This document shows positions 28,962 through 38,913 of a stretch of DNA of 64,000 nucleotides, in pieces. The stretch covers positions 107,797 to 171,796 of the forward strand of contig NZ_RJSF01000040.1 of the NCBI RefSeq assembly GCF_003725535.1. Reading direction: 5' to 3'. The position numbers and the translations under genes were made by a program. The notes beneath the pieces were generated by a model. The model did not search any database. It saw nothing but the letters and a program-made list of their open reading frames with translations, and was not told the origin of the DNA. Position 1 is the stretch's first letter. Every line of letters begins with the position of its first letter. Source of the DNA: Nocardioides pocheonensis (lineage in GTDB: Bacteria; Actinomycetota; Actinomycetes; Propionibacteriales; Nocardioidaceae).

Positions 28962-30127
28962 ATGCAGCCGCCCCTTCCCTCTCGCCTTCGCGCAGTACCC
29001 CGGCGGTGGTGGGTCATGTTCCTCGTGGTCCTCGTCGCGGTGGCTGCCGGAGGGTGGATCTGGCTGAACCGCGGGGACGCGGCGGCCGCGCAGCGGATCA
29101 CCGCCACGGTCGCCCGGGGCACCTACAAGACCACCGTCTCCGCGACCGGCACGATCACCCCGAAGCGCCTGGAGGACCTCTCCTTCTCCTCGTCCGGCAC
29201 GGTCACGGACGTCGCCGTCGCGGTCGGCGACAAGGTGCAGAAGGGAGACGTGCTCGCCAGGATCGGCACCGCGTCGCTGCAGGCCCAGGTCGACGCGGCC
29301 GAGGCTCAGCTCACCGCCGCCGAGGCGCAGCTCTCCGACGACAGCAGCGCGTCCTCGACCCAGCGGGCCGCCGACCGCGCGTCGATCGCGTCGGCGCAGT
29401 CCGACCTGGCGCAGGCCCGCGACGCCCTCGACGAGGCGACCATGCGAGCCCCGTTCAGCGGGACCGTCAGCGCCGTCGGCTACCACGTCGGGGACACGGT
29501 CGGGTCCTCCTCCGGCGCGCCCACGGCCAACGGCAGCTCCGACAGCACCGCGGCGATCACCGTGATCTCCCCGCGCGCGCTGGAGGTCGACGCGAACGTC
29601 TCCGCCGCCGACGTCGCCAAGCTCAAGAAGGGCATGCAGGTGGAGATCACGCCCACCGGCGGGGGTGACCCGGCGTACGGGACGGTCTCGGAGGTCGGGG
29701 TGATCGCGACCGCGAGCGACAGCGGTGCCGCGCAGTTCCCGGTGACGGTCGACGTCACCGGCAAGCCGTCGGGGCTGTACGCCGGGTCGACGGCGGACCT
29801 GGCGATCACGATCAAGCAGGCCACCGACGTGCTCGCGGTGAGCACCGCGGCGCTGCACATGGACGGCGACCAGCCCTACGTCTACGTCGTGGAGGGGACG
29901 AAGCGCACCCGGCGGAACGTCGAGGTCGGCGAGACCTACGGCGCCCAGACCGAGATCCGCGCCGGCCTCGAGGAGGGCGACGTCGTCGAGCTGGTCAGCT
30001 TCACCGCACCCCGCGGCTCGAACAAGGGCAACGGCGGCACCAACGAGTTCCGGGTCCCCGGCGGTGGCAGCTTCGGCGGCAACGGCCCCGGCGGCAACCA
30101 GCCGCCCGTGCTGATCCAGCAGGGCGG

Positions 30128-30131
<4 letters not shown>
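28962..30131 (+). CDS. MacA-like membrane fusion protein, first copy
   Basis: A 389-residue periplasmic-adaptor-type protein with an N-terminal membrane anchor (about 18-35), lipoyl/barrel-sandwich halves ([20 protein letters not shown] and [20 protein letters not shown]), a short coiled coil (about 105-150), and a beta-barrel region ([20 protein letters not shown]). The tail is Gly/Asn-rich. In Gram-positives such adaptors work with MacB-like ABC transporters. It overlaps the ATPase gene by 4 bp and starts the operon 28962-34658. Confidence 0.88.
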
Positions 30132-30879
<748 letters not shown>

Positions 30880-30883
<4 letters not shown>

Positions 30884-32106
30884 GCTGGCTGGAGACCCTG
30901 CGCACCGCCGCCGATGCGGTGCGCAGCCACCGGCTCCGCTCGATGCTGACCATGCTGGGCATCGTCATCGGCATCTCCTCGGTGGTGCTCACCGTCGGCC
31001 TCGGGCTCGGCGCCCAGCAGCAGGTGCGCAAGCAGATCGACGCGCTCGGCAGCAACCTGCTGATCGTGTCGCCCGGCAGCAGCACCAACGGCAGCGGCGT
31101 GCGCGGCGGCTTCGGGTCGGCCTCGACCCTGACCCTCGCCGACGCCGAGGCGATCGCCGACCCTGCCGTCGCCCCGGACGTGGCGCGGGTGGCGCCGGCG
31201 AGCACCACGACGACCTCGCTGACGGCCGGCACCACGAACTGGACCTCGAAGGTGGTCGGCTCGACCCCGAGCTGGAAGGACGTCCGGTCCCGGACGCTGG
31301 GGTCCGGCCGGTTCTTCACCGCCGCCGAGGCGAACGCCGGGGCGAACGTCGTCGTGCTCGGGTCCGACACGGCGTCCGAGCTGTTCAGCATCGGCAACCC
31401 CGTCGGACAGACGGTGACGGTCAACGGCACCGCGCTCACGGTGATCGGGGTGCTCGACCCGTCGGGTGCGACGTCGTCGGACTCGAGCGAGGACGACCTT
31501 GCCGTCGTACCGCTCTCGACCGCGCAGCGGCTCAGCGGCTCGACCAGCACCTCGGTCTCGGCCGTGTACGTCGAGGCGCGGTCCGCCGACCTGCTCGCCG
31601 CCGCCTACCAGGAGGTCGACGCCGCGCTGCTCACCACGCACGACGTCACCACCAGCGAGGCGGACTTCAGCATCGCCACCCAGGACGCGCTCCTCGAGAC
31701 CGCGAACTCCACGAACCGCACGATGACGATCCTGCTCGCCGGCATCGCAGCGATCTCCCTGCTCGTGGGCGGCATCGGCGTCATGAACATCATGCTCGTC
31801 TCCGTCACCGAACGCGTTCGCGAGATCGGCCTGCGCAAGGCGCTCGGCGCGACGCCACCCGCGATCCGCCGTCAGTTCCTCCTCGAGGCGTCGCTGCTCG
31901 GCGTCGCGGGTGGCGTCGTCGGCGCGCTGATCGGAGTCGTCGGCGCCCTCGTGCTGCCCTCGCTGATCGACCAGCCCGTCGCGCTCTCGTCCCCGGCGAT
32001 CGCGCTCGCGCTGCTGGTCGCGCTCGGCCTCGGGGTGGGGTTCGGCGTCTACCCGGCCAGCAGAGCCGCGCGGCTCACCCCGATCGACGCACTGCGCAGC
32101 GAGTGA
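30880..32106 (+). CDS. MacB/FtsX-type ABC transporter permease
   Basis: A 408-residue permease: one N-terminal helix (about 20-45, [20 protein letters not shown]), a large extracellular MacB periplasmic core (about 50-275), then three helices (about 283-305, 330-360, 370-395) with the conserved [20 protein letters not shown] coupling region. ATG 30880 overlaps the ATPase gene by 4 bp. It works with the ATPase and adaptor to move substrate by mechanotransmission at the membrane's outer face. Confidence 0.92.
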
Positions 32107-32143
32107 CTGCGCCGCACCCGACCCCCACGACCCTAGGAGAACC

Positions 32144-33013
32144 ATGATCGCCACCCTCCGCGCCAGGCAGCGGCTGACCCGTACCCTCGCCGCTGCCGGC
32201 GGGGCCACGCTCCTGCTGCTCGGCGCCGCCGCGTGCGGCAGCGCCGGACCGGCCACCACCGCGAACGGGCCGTCCGCCGAGGGTGGACAGCAGGGCGGGC
32301 CTCGGAACCAGCAGGCCGGCTCCGTGCCCGGCGCGGTCGGCAAGGTGGCCGCGGTCGCCGACCACACCGCGCAGGTCCAGGGCATGCAGGGCCAGGTCGC
32401 GGTCAGCTGGACGACCGCCACCACCTTCACCAAGGAGGTCGCGGCCTCGCTCTCGGACGTCAAGGTCGGCGCGTGCGTGCTGGTGCTGCCGGCCGACCAG
32501 GGCACCGGGACCGGCTCCTCGGGCAGCGGCGTCCCCACGGCCGTCACGGCCTCCGGCGTGCGGATCAGTGAGCCGACCGGCGGGACGTGCAACCCGATGC
32601 GCGGACCTGGCGGCGCCGGCGGACCGCAGCTCCAGGGCACGCCGCCCTCGGGTGCTCCGCAGGGTGGCACTCGGCCCCAGGTGCGCGGTCTCGGGGGAGC
32701 GATGGGCAAGGTCACCGCGGTCTCCGCGAGCGGCTTCACCGTCTCCTCGGTGATGCCCGGCAGCACGGCGGCGACGACGGTGACGGTCACCGTCGGTGCG
32801 GCCACGACGTACACGACGACCGCGACGGGTGCGCCCACCGACGTGAAGGTCGGCGTCTGCGTGCAGGCGCAGGGCGCCGCCGACGACACCGGTGCGGTGA
32901 CCGCCACGCGGATCGCGGTCTCCACCCCGCAGGACGGGCAGTGCGGCGGCTTCATGCGGATGCGCTCCGGGGACGGCCAGACGAACGGCCGGGCGAACGG
33001 TCAGGAGTCCTGA
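32144..33013 (+). CDS. Lipoprotein with two DUF5666-like repeats
   Basis: A 289-residue protein with lipobox L-G-A-A-A-C (C31). Two similar domains follow: GAVGKVAAVADHTAQVQGMQ ... DVKVGACVLVL (about 60-140) and GAMGKVTAVSASGFTVSSVM ... DVKVGVCVQAQ (about 185-260), joined by a Gly/Pro-rich linker. These resemble small beta-barrel DUF5666 modules. It sits between the permease and a second adaptor, so it is likely an extracellular accessory of the exporter. AGGAGA precedes the ATG. Confidence 0.75.
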   Translation: MIATLRARQRLTRTLAAAGGATLLLLGAAACGSAGPATTANGPSAEGGQQGGPRNQQAGSVPGAVGKVAAVADHTAQVQGMQGQVAVSWTTATTFTKEVAASLSDVKVGACVLVLPADQGTGTGSSGSGVPTAVTASGVRISEPTGGTCNPMRGPGGAGGPQLQGTPPSGAPQGGTRPQVRGLGGAMGKVTAVSASGFTVSSVMPGSTAATTVTVTVGAATTYTTTATGAPTDVKVGVCVQAQGAADDTGAVTATRIAVSTPQDGQCGGFMRMRSGDGQTNGRANGQES

Positions 33014-33014
33014 G

Positions 33015-34658
33015 GTGAGGCATCGGGTCGAGCGGATCCGCTGGCCGGTCGCCGCCGTGGTCGGGGTGCTGGTCGTCGGCAGCGGCACGGCGTACGCCGT
33101 CACGCGGGATGGCTCGTCGGCCCACTACCGGACCGTGCTCGCCACGAAGGCAGACGTCGAGCAGGTGCTCTCGACCAGCGGCACGGTGGACGCCGCGCAC
33201 CGCGCCGACCTGGGCTTCGGCACGTCGGGCACGGTCGCCTCCGTCGCGGTGGCCGCCGGGGACACCGTCAGGGCCGGACAGGTGGTCGCCCGACTGGACG
33301 CGACGTCGCTGACGGCAGCGGTGACCAAGGCCCAGGCCGCGGTGGCGAGGGCTCTCGCCCAGCTCGAGACCGACCGGACAGCCCAGGCCCAGGCGGTGTC
33401 GGACGCGGCAGCGACGCCCAAGCCGAAGCAGACCGGCAAGCCGACCAGCCCGACTCCGTCCGGCTCCACGAGCAGCGCGAGCGCGGCGACGCTGCAGCAG
33501 CTGAAGGAGCAGCAGGACGCGGTGCTCCAAGCGCAGAGTGCTGCCACAGCGGCGATCGCGGCCGCGAAGGACGCGCTCTCCGCCCAGACGACGGCCTGCG
33601 CCGACGCCTACCAGGACCGGGCGCCCGCCGGCGGAGGTGACCAGAGCGCGGCTGCGACCTCCACCGCCGACACGGCGTGCACGGCTGCCCTCACCGAGGT
33701 GCAGGCGCGCCAGGCTGCCGTGAGCGCGGCCCAGGACGACCTGCAGAAGGCACTGGACACCCTGGCCGGCACGCTCAGCCGCGCCCTCGCGAGCCTGTCC
33801 AGCAGCAGCGCCTCCCCGAACGCTGCCTCGCGCACCTCGGCCGCCAGCGTCCGGGTGAGCACCACCAGCTCCTCCACCAGCACCCCCAGCGACGCCTCGA
33901 ACGGCGCCTCCTCCGGCACCGTGTCCGCGGCTCGCCTCGCGGCCGACCAGGCCGGGATCGAGAAGGCGCAGGCCGATCTCGTGGACGCGCGCCAGCAACG
34001 GCACCAGGCGGTGCTCCGCTCCACCCGGTCGGGCCGGGTCGTGTCCGTGCCCGTGACCGCGGGTGACCGGGTGTCCGCCGGTGATGTCGGCGCCGTCGTG
34101 GTCGGCGGACGTGCGGTGACCGTCGTGGCCAGCGTCGCCCAGGACAAGATCGACCAGGTCTCGGTCGGGGAGCAGGTCCGCGTGACCACCCCGGGCCAGT
34201 CGGGTGCGGCGGACGGCACCGTCAGCGCGATCGGGCTGGTCGCCGACAGCTCCTCGGGCACGCCGAGCTACGCCGTGACCGTCACCGTCGAGGACCCGAC
34301 GATCTCGCTCCCGGCCGGCTCGCAGGCGCTGGTGGGCATCGTCGTGGCCACCGCGAAGGACGTCGTCACCGTGCCGACCTCGGCGATCACGCGCCGGGGC
34401 ACCCAGGCGACGGTGCGGACCTGGGACGGCCGCACGCTGACCCGGAAGAGCGTCACCCTCGGCACCGTCGGCGCCCGACAGGTCGAGATCACCGCCGGCC
34501 TCGCCGCAGGCGACCGGGTCGTCCTCGCCGACATCGACCAGCCCATCACCGGCGCGGCCGACAGCGTCAACGACCGCGGCGGCTTCAGCGGACCGGTGAA
34601 CTTCAAGGGCGTCGGACCGGGCGGCCCGCCGGTCACCTTCGGCTCGCCGCCGAAGTAG
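33015..34658 (+). CDS. MacA-like membrane fusion protein, second and larger copy
   Basis: A 547-residue adaptor-type protein with an N-terminal anchor (about 10-28), a barrel-sandwich half (ADLGFGTSGTVASVAVAAGD), and an unusually long Ala/Gln-rich coiled-coil and Ser/Thr-rich segment (about 95-315). The second lipoyl half is LRSTRSGRVVSVPVTAGDRV, followed by a beta-barrel. The coiled coil is much longer than in the first copy. GTG 33015 starts one base after the lipoprotein stop. It is the last gene of the exporter operon. Confidence 0.82.
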   Translation: MRHRVERIRWPVAAVVGVLVVGSGTAYAVTRDGSSAHYRTVLATKADVEQVLSTSGTVDAAHRADLGFGTSGTVASVAVAAGDTVRAGQVVARLDATSLTAAVTKAQAAVARALAQLETDRTAQAQAVSDAAATPKPKQTGKPTSPTPSGSTSSASAATLQQLKEQQDAVLQAQSAATAAIAAAKDALSAQTTACADAYQDRAPAGGGDQSAAATSTADTACTAALTEVQARQAAVSAAQDDLQKALDTLAGTLSRALASLSSSSASPNAASRTSAASVRVSTTSSSTSTPSDASNGASSGTVSAARLAADQAGIEKAQADLVDARQQRHQAVLRSTRSGRVVSVPVTAGDRVSAGDVGAVVVGGRAVTVVASVAQDKIDQVSVGEQVRVTTPGQSGAADGTVSAIGLVADSSSGTPSYAVTVTVEDPTISLPAGSQALVGIVVATAKDVVTVPTSAITRRGTQATVRTWDGRTLTRKSVTLGTVGARQVEITAGLAAGDRVVLADIDQPITGAADSVNDRGGFSGPVNFKGVGPGGPPVTFGSPPK

Positions 34659-34694
34659 CCGATCACGGCCCCGGCGGCTGTCAGGATGGGCCGC

Positions 34695-35645
34695 ATGCAG
34701 CCGATGCTCGCCACCCGGGGCGACCACGTGCCCACGGGGGACGACTGGACCCACGAGGTGAAGTGGGACGGCATCCGGGCCCTGGTCGAGGTCGCCGACG
34801 GCAGGGTCCGCGTCCGGTCGCGCAACGAGAACGACATCTCCGTCGCCTGGCCCGAGCTGCAGGCGCTGGCGTCCGTCGACCACGACCTGCTCCTCGACGG
34901 GGAGATCGTCGCCCTCGGGCAGGGCGTCCCGACCTTCGGCGCGCTCGCGGACCGGATGCACGTCCGCGACGTGGCCAAGGTGGCGCGGCTCGCCCAGACC
35001 AACCCGGTCACGCTGCTCTGCTTCGACCTGCTCCGGCTCGACGGTCGCGACCTCACCAAGGAGCCGCTGCGGGAGCGACGCCGGCTGCTGGAGTCCCTCG
35101 ACCTGTCCGCACCGACGGTGGCCGCGGCGGTCCAGGTGCCCGGGACGTACGCCGACGGACCCGCGCTGCTCGAGGCCGCCGAGGCCCAGGGTCTCGAGGG
35201 GATCGTCAGCAAGCGCTGGTCGTCGTGCTACCACCCGGGCCGGCGGAGTCGTGACTGGCTGAAGTTCCCGATCCGGCCGACCGCGTCCTACCTGGTCGGC
35301 GGCTTCCGCTTCGAGACCGACAGCGACCACCGCCTCGGCGCCGTGCTGGTGGGCGAGCCCACCGCGGACGGACTGGTGTTCCGCGGGCGGGTGGGCTCGG
35401 GCATCGCCGGCAGGGCCGGGCAGCGGCTCGGCGACCTGCTTCGGCCGCTGGTGCGGGACACCTCCCCGTTCGCCACCGCGCTGCCGCGCGTCGACACGCT
35501 CGGCACGGTCTGGGTCGACCCGGAGATCGTCGTCGACGTGCAGTACCTCGCGATCACACGCGACGGCCGGCTCCGCCAACCGGCGTACCGTGGGGTCCGC
35601 ACCGACCTCGACGTCACCGACCTGACCGACAAGGGAGACGCGTGA
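34695..35645 (+). CDS. ATP-dependent DNA ligase (LigC/LigD-ligase type)
   Basis: A 316-residue ligase with adenylation lysine K23 (HEVKWDGIRA), LLLDGEIVAL, EGIVSKRW and a C-terminal OB-fold part (RGRVGSGIAGRAGQRL ... VDVQYLAITRDGRLRQPAY). It seals nicks after end alignment by Ku. It is a stand-alone ligase module, unlike mycobacterial fused LigD. ATG 34695 is preferred because CAGGAT lies 7 bp before it; ATG 34686 is also in frame. Its stop overlaps the start of the L,D-transpeptidase gene. Confidence 0.9.
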   Translation: MQPMLATRGDHVPTGDDWTHEVKWDGIRALVEVADGRVRVRSRNENDISVAWPELQALASVDHDLLLDGEIVALGQGVPTFGALADRMHVRDVAKVARLAQTNPVTLLCFDLLRLDGRDLTKEPLRERRRLLESLDLSAPTVAAAVQVPGTYADGPALLEAAEAQGLEGIVSKRWSSCYHPGRRSRDWLKFPIRPTASYLVGGFRFETDSDHRLGAVLVGEPTADGLVFRGRVGSGIAGRAGQRLGDLLRPLVRDTSPFATALPRVDTLGTVWVDPEIVVDVQYLAITRDGRLRQPAYRGVRTDLDVTDLTDKGDA

Positions 35646-36466
35646 TGATCCGCCTTCGACCCGTGGTCGCAGCGCTGCCGCCCGTGCTCTCCGTCGTGCT
35701 GTGCGCCGTGGTCGGCATCGCCTCGCCGACCGGGGCCGGCGTCTCCGAGGTCGATCACCGGTCCGCCCCGGTGACGGCGCCCGCGATCACGGCCGCGGCC
35801 GACGTGACCACGACGACGGCGTCCCCGACGGCCCCCACCACGACCACGATCTCGCTCGACGGCGTGACCGTGCGGCTCCCTGCGGACGGGCGTCAGGTGG
35901 TCACCGTCAACCACACGTCGGGTCACTCCGCCCGCATCACGCTGTGGCAGCGCGACGCGGGCGAGTGGCACGTGCTCGCGCGCAGCCGTGACGGCCGGAT
36001 CGGGTACGGCGGCCTGGTCGCCGCCCGGCTGCGGAAGCAGGCCACCGGCGCGACCCCGCTGGGCACGTTCCGGCTGCTGTCGGCCTTCGGGAGGCACCCG
36101 CAGGCGGCGGCGTGGAAGCTGCCCTACCGGCAGATCGCGCGCGGCGACTACTGGGTGGAGGACAACGGGTCGGCGTACTACAACCGCTACCGCAACAAGG
36201 CCGAGGGCGGCTTCCGCTGGTGGCTGCCGCTGAGCGACCCGAACTCCTCCGAGCGGCTCCTCGACTACCCGACGCAGTACGAGTACTCCGTCGTGATCGG
36301 CTTCAACTACGACAACCCGGTCCGCCACCGCGGTGCCGGGATCTTCCTGCACGTCAACGGTCCCGGTGCGACCGCCGGCTGCGTGGCCGGGCCGCGGTGG
36401 TGGATCCGCCGGGCGATGGCCGCCCTGGACCCGACCCTGCAGCCGGTCATCGCGATCGGTCGCTGA
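35645..36466 (+). CDS. L,D-transpeptidase (YkuD-like) secreted protein
   Basis: A 273-residue protein with an N-terminal signal or anchor (about 10-30), a Thr-rich spacer, and a C-terminal YkuD-type domain with conserved histidine in GIFLHVNGPG and cysteine in GATAGCVAG. L,D-transpeptidases make 3-3 cross-links or anchor proteins in peptidoglycan, outside the membrane. The Cys context T-A-G-C-V lacks the usual His-Gly-Cys and trailing Arg, as in an ErfK-like subgroup. ATG 35645 overlaps the ligase stop (TGATG); GTG 35642 is an alternative. It sits inside an otherwise DNA-repair operon. Confidence 0.85.
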   Translation: MIRLRPVVAALPPVLSVVLCAVVGIASPTGAGVSEVDHRSAPVTAPAITAAADVTTTTASPTAPTTTTISLDGVTVRLPADGRQVVTVNHTSGHSARITLWQRDAGEWHVLARSRDGRIGYGGLVAARLRKQATGATPLGTFRLLSAFGRHPQAAAWKLPYRQIARGDYWVEDNGSAYYNRYRNKAEGGFRWWLPLSDPNSSERLLDYPTQYEYSVVIGFNYDNPVRHRGAGIFLHVNGPGATAGCVAGPRWWIRRAMAALDPTLQPVIAIGR

Positions 36467-37356
36467 TGGCCGCCGAGCAGGAGCGCACCGAGGTGCGCGT
36501 CGAGGTCGATGGCCGCACGCTCACCCTGGTCAACCTCGAGAAGGTGATGTACCCGCGCACCGGGACCACCAAGGGCGAGGTGCTGCACTACTACGCGCAG
36601 GTGGCGCCGCGGATCCTGCCCGTGCTCGCCGACCGGGCGGTCACCCGGATCCGCTGGCCGCACGGCACGGGCGAGCAGTCGTTCTTCGAGAAGAACGTGC
36701 CCGGCGGCACGCCCAGCTGGGTGCGCACGGTCCGGGTGCCGACCACCGGCTCGCGCACGGCGAGCAAGGAGGCCGGCACGCTGGAGTTCCCGGTCGTGGA
36801 CTCCCTGGCCACGCTGACCTGGCTGGTGAACCTCGCCGCCCTCGAGCTGCACGTGCACCAGTGGACGGTCGACGCGAAGGGCCGCCCGGAGCACCCGAAC
36901 AAGATGGTGATCGACCTCGACCCCGGTGAGCCCGCCGGCCTCATGGAGTGCTCGCAGGTGGCCCTGCTCGTGCGGGAGCGACTTGCCGCCGACGGGCTCG
37001 ACTGCCTCCCGGTCACCAGCGGCTCGAAGGGCATCCACCTGTACGCCGACCTCGACCGCAGCCGTGACTCCGACGGCGTGCGCGACTACGCCAAGGGCAT
37101 CGCCGAGGAGCTGGAGAAGGCGCACCCGAAGCTGGTCGTCTCGCAGATGACCAAGGCGCGCCGCGGCGGCAAGGTGTTCCTCGACTGGTCGCAGAACAGC
37201 GGCTCGAAGACGACGATCGCGCCGTACTCCCTGCGCGGCCGCGACGTCCCGACGGTGGCCGCCCCGCGCACCTGGGACGAGATCGAGGCCGGCGCCGAGG
37301 ACCCGTTCGGCATCGAGCACCTGCGCTTCGACGAGGTGCTCGAGCGCGACCTCTGA
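36466..37356 (+). CDS. LigD-type polymerase/primase domain protein (NHEJ polymerase)
   Basis: A 296-residue archaeo-eukaryotic-primase-like polymerase that fills gaps and adds ribonucleotides at broken ends. Features are LTLVNLEKVMYPRTGTTKGE, FFEKNVPGGTPSWVRTV, the metal motif DLDPG, and TSGSKGIHLYADL. It is a single-domain protein without the ligase or phosphoesterase modules of full LigD. ATG 36466 overlaps the L,D-transpeptidase stop by one base, so ligase, transpeptidase and polymerase form a tight operon. Confidence 0.93.
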   Translation: MAAEQERTEVRVEVDGRTLTLVNLEKVMYPRTGTTKGEVLHYYAQVAPRILPVLADRAVTRIRWPHGTGEQSFFEKNVPGGTPSWVRTVRVPTTGSRTASKEAGTLEFPVVDSLATLTWLVNLAALELHVHQWTVDAKGRPEHPNKMVIDLDPGEPAGLMECSQVALLVRERLAADGLDCLPVTSGSKGIHLYADLDRSRDSDGVRDYAKGIAEELEKAHPKLVVSQMTKARRGGKVFLDWSQNSGSKTTIAPYSLRGRDVPTVAAPRTWDEIEAGAEDPFGIEHLRFDEVLERDL

Positions 37357-37511
37357 GGTGGCCGGGCCTGGCAGGGACCTGCGCGGACTGGACCGCACAC
37401 CCAGGCACGGGGTGACTATTTACATTCGGCTGCGGAAGGCTCACATTTGGTGCACTTTGGTCTGGCTGCCTCGGGCATCCAATGAGCTGGACCCTGTCGA
37501 AGGAGCACCCG

Positions 37512-38696
37512 TTGAAGAAGTCCTGGATCGTCGCCGCAGTGGGAGCGGCGTCACTCGTCGCAGCGGCGCTGGCCACCGGCCTCCCGTCCGCGTCCGCCGC
37601 GCCGCCCGCGCTGCACCCCGCACACGTCTGCAAGGCGGTGCTCGCCCAGGGTGAGGCCACCTGTCACGCGCTGAAGATGGTCAACGACAAGGGCGTCTCG
37701 CCGGCGTCCTCTGCCCCAGCGGCCGGCGCGCTGACGCCGACCCAGGTCCGGGCGGCGTACGGGTTGACGGGCAACGCGAGCAGCACGGTCGCGATCGTCG
37801 ACGCCTACGGGTACACCAACCTCGAGCGTGACCTGGGCGTCTACCGCAGCCAGTTCGGCCTCACCGCGTGCACCGTCGCGAACGGCTGCCTGAAGATCAT
37901 GAACCAGAACGGCGGCTCGACGCTGCCGGCGATGGACCTCGGCTGGGCCCAGGAGCAGGCGCTCGACGTCGACGCGGTCTCCGCCACGTGCCCGGGATGC
38001 AAGATCCTCGTGGTCCAGGCGAACAGCGCCTCGCTCGCCGACCTCGGCGCGGCCGTGAACACGGCGGCGAGCCAGGCAGGGGTCGTGGCGATCTCCAACA
38101 GCTACGGCGGCGGCGACCTTCCGGACTCCTCGTACGGCGCGGCCTACCACCACCCCGGAATCGCGATCACGGCCTCGACCGGTGACAACGGCTACAAGGG
38201 TGCGAGCTTCCCCGCCTCGTCGGCCTGGGTCACCGCCGTCGGCGGAACCTCGCTGAGCATGAACGGCACGACGCGGGTGAGCGAGACGGTGTGGAGCGGA
38301 AGCGGCTCCGGCTGCTCGAGCTACAACACCGCGCTGTCGGTGGCATCGGCGTACGGCACCGGGTGCTCCAGGCGCGCGATGGCCGACGTGTCCGCCGCCG
38401 CGAACCCGAGCACGGGCGGCCTCGCGGTCTACTACCCGAGCAGCTCCACGGTCTCGACGTGGGGCCAGTTCGGCGGGACCAGCGAGTCCTCGCCGATCAT
38501 CGCCTCGGTCTACGCGCTGGCGGGCAGCGGCTACAGCAACGCGACGCCGTACACCCAGGGCAACGCGAGCAATCTCCACGACGTCACCTCCGGCAGCAAC
38601 GCACGCCACTGCCCGGTCTCGCAGTGGTGCAAGGCCCGCACGGGCTGGGACGGCCCGACCGGCCTCGGTACGCCGAACGGCACCGGAGCCTTCTAG
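37512..38696 (+). CDS. Secreted S53 (sedolisin-like) serine-carboxyl peptidase
   Basis: A 394-residue protein with a signal peptide (about 1-29, ending SASAA) and the S53 catalytic set: E148 and D152 (EQALDVD), oxyanion D225 (STGDNGY) and nucleophile S324 (GGTSESSP). The C-terminal calcium-site pattern is DVTSGSN ... GWDGPTGLGTPNG. The large kumamolisin-type propeptide is missing; only about 65 residues precede the catalytic domain. TTG 37512 is chosen because AAGGAG lies exactly 6 bp before it. Active at low pH in known members. A strong terminator hairpin follows. Confidence 0.9.
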   Translation: MKKSWIVAAVGAASLVAAALATGLPSASAAPPALHPAHVCKAVLAQGEATCHALKMVNDKGVSPASSAPAAGALTPTQVRAAYGLTGNASSTVAIVDAYGYTNLERDLGVYRSQFGLTACTVANGCLKIMNQNGGSTLPAMDLGWAQEQALDVDAVSATCPGCKILVVQANSASLADLGAAVNTAASQAGVVAISNSYGGGDLPDSSYGAAYHHPGIAITASTGDNGYKGASFPASSAWVTAVGGTSLSMNGTTRVSETVWSGSGSGCSSYNTALSVASAYGTGCSRRAMADVSAAANPSTGGLAVYYPSSSTVSTWGQFGGTSESSPIIASVYALAGSGYSNATPYTQGNASNLHDVTSGSNARHCPVSQWCKARTGWDGPTGLGTPNGTGAF

Positions 38697-38714
38697 GCCA
38701 CGAACGACGGTCCA

Positions 38715-38758
38715 CGACGAAGCCGCAGGCCGGGTAGGTCCCGCCTGCGGCTTCGTCG
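38715..38758 (+). terminator. Terminator hairpin after the S53 peptidase gene
   Basis: Perfect 16-bp stem (starting CGACGAAGCCGCAGGC) around a 12-nt loop, 19 bp after the stop. There is no T-tract, as is common for actinobacterial intrinsic terminators. Confidence 0.7.
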
Positions 38759-38913
38759 CGCCCGCGCTCGTCCACACATCCCGCTCGTCCACAAATGGCG
38801 CCAGAGAGGTTTCGGCCGGGTGCGCGGTGGGGTAGGAAGGCGTATCACTCTGCACAGCGCAGGACGTGCAGGGCCTCTCGGTCAGCGTCATCTCGGAAGG
38901 GGCGGAGCCGCCC

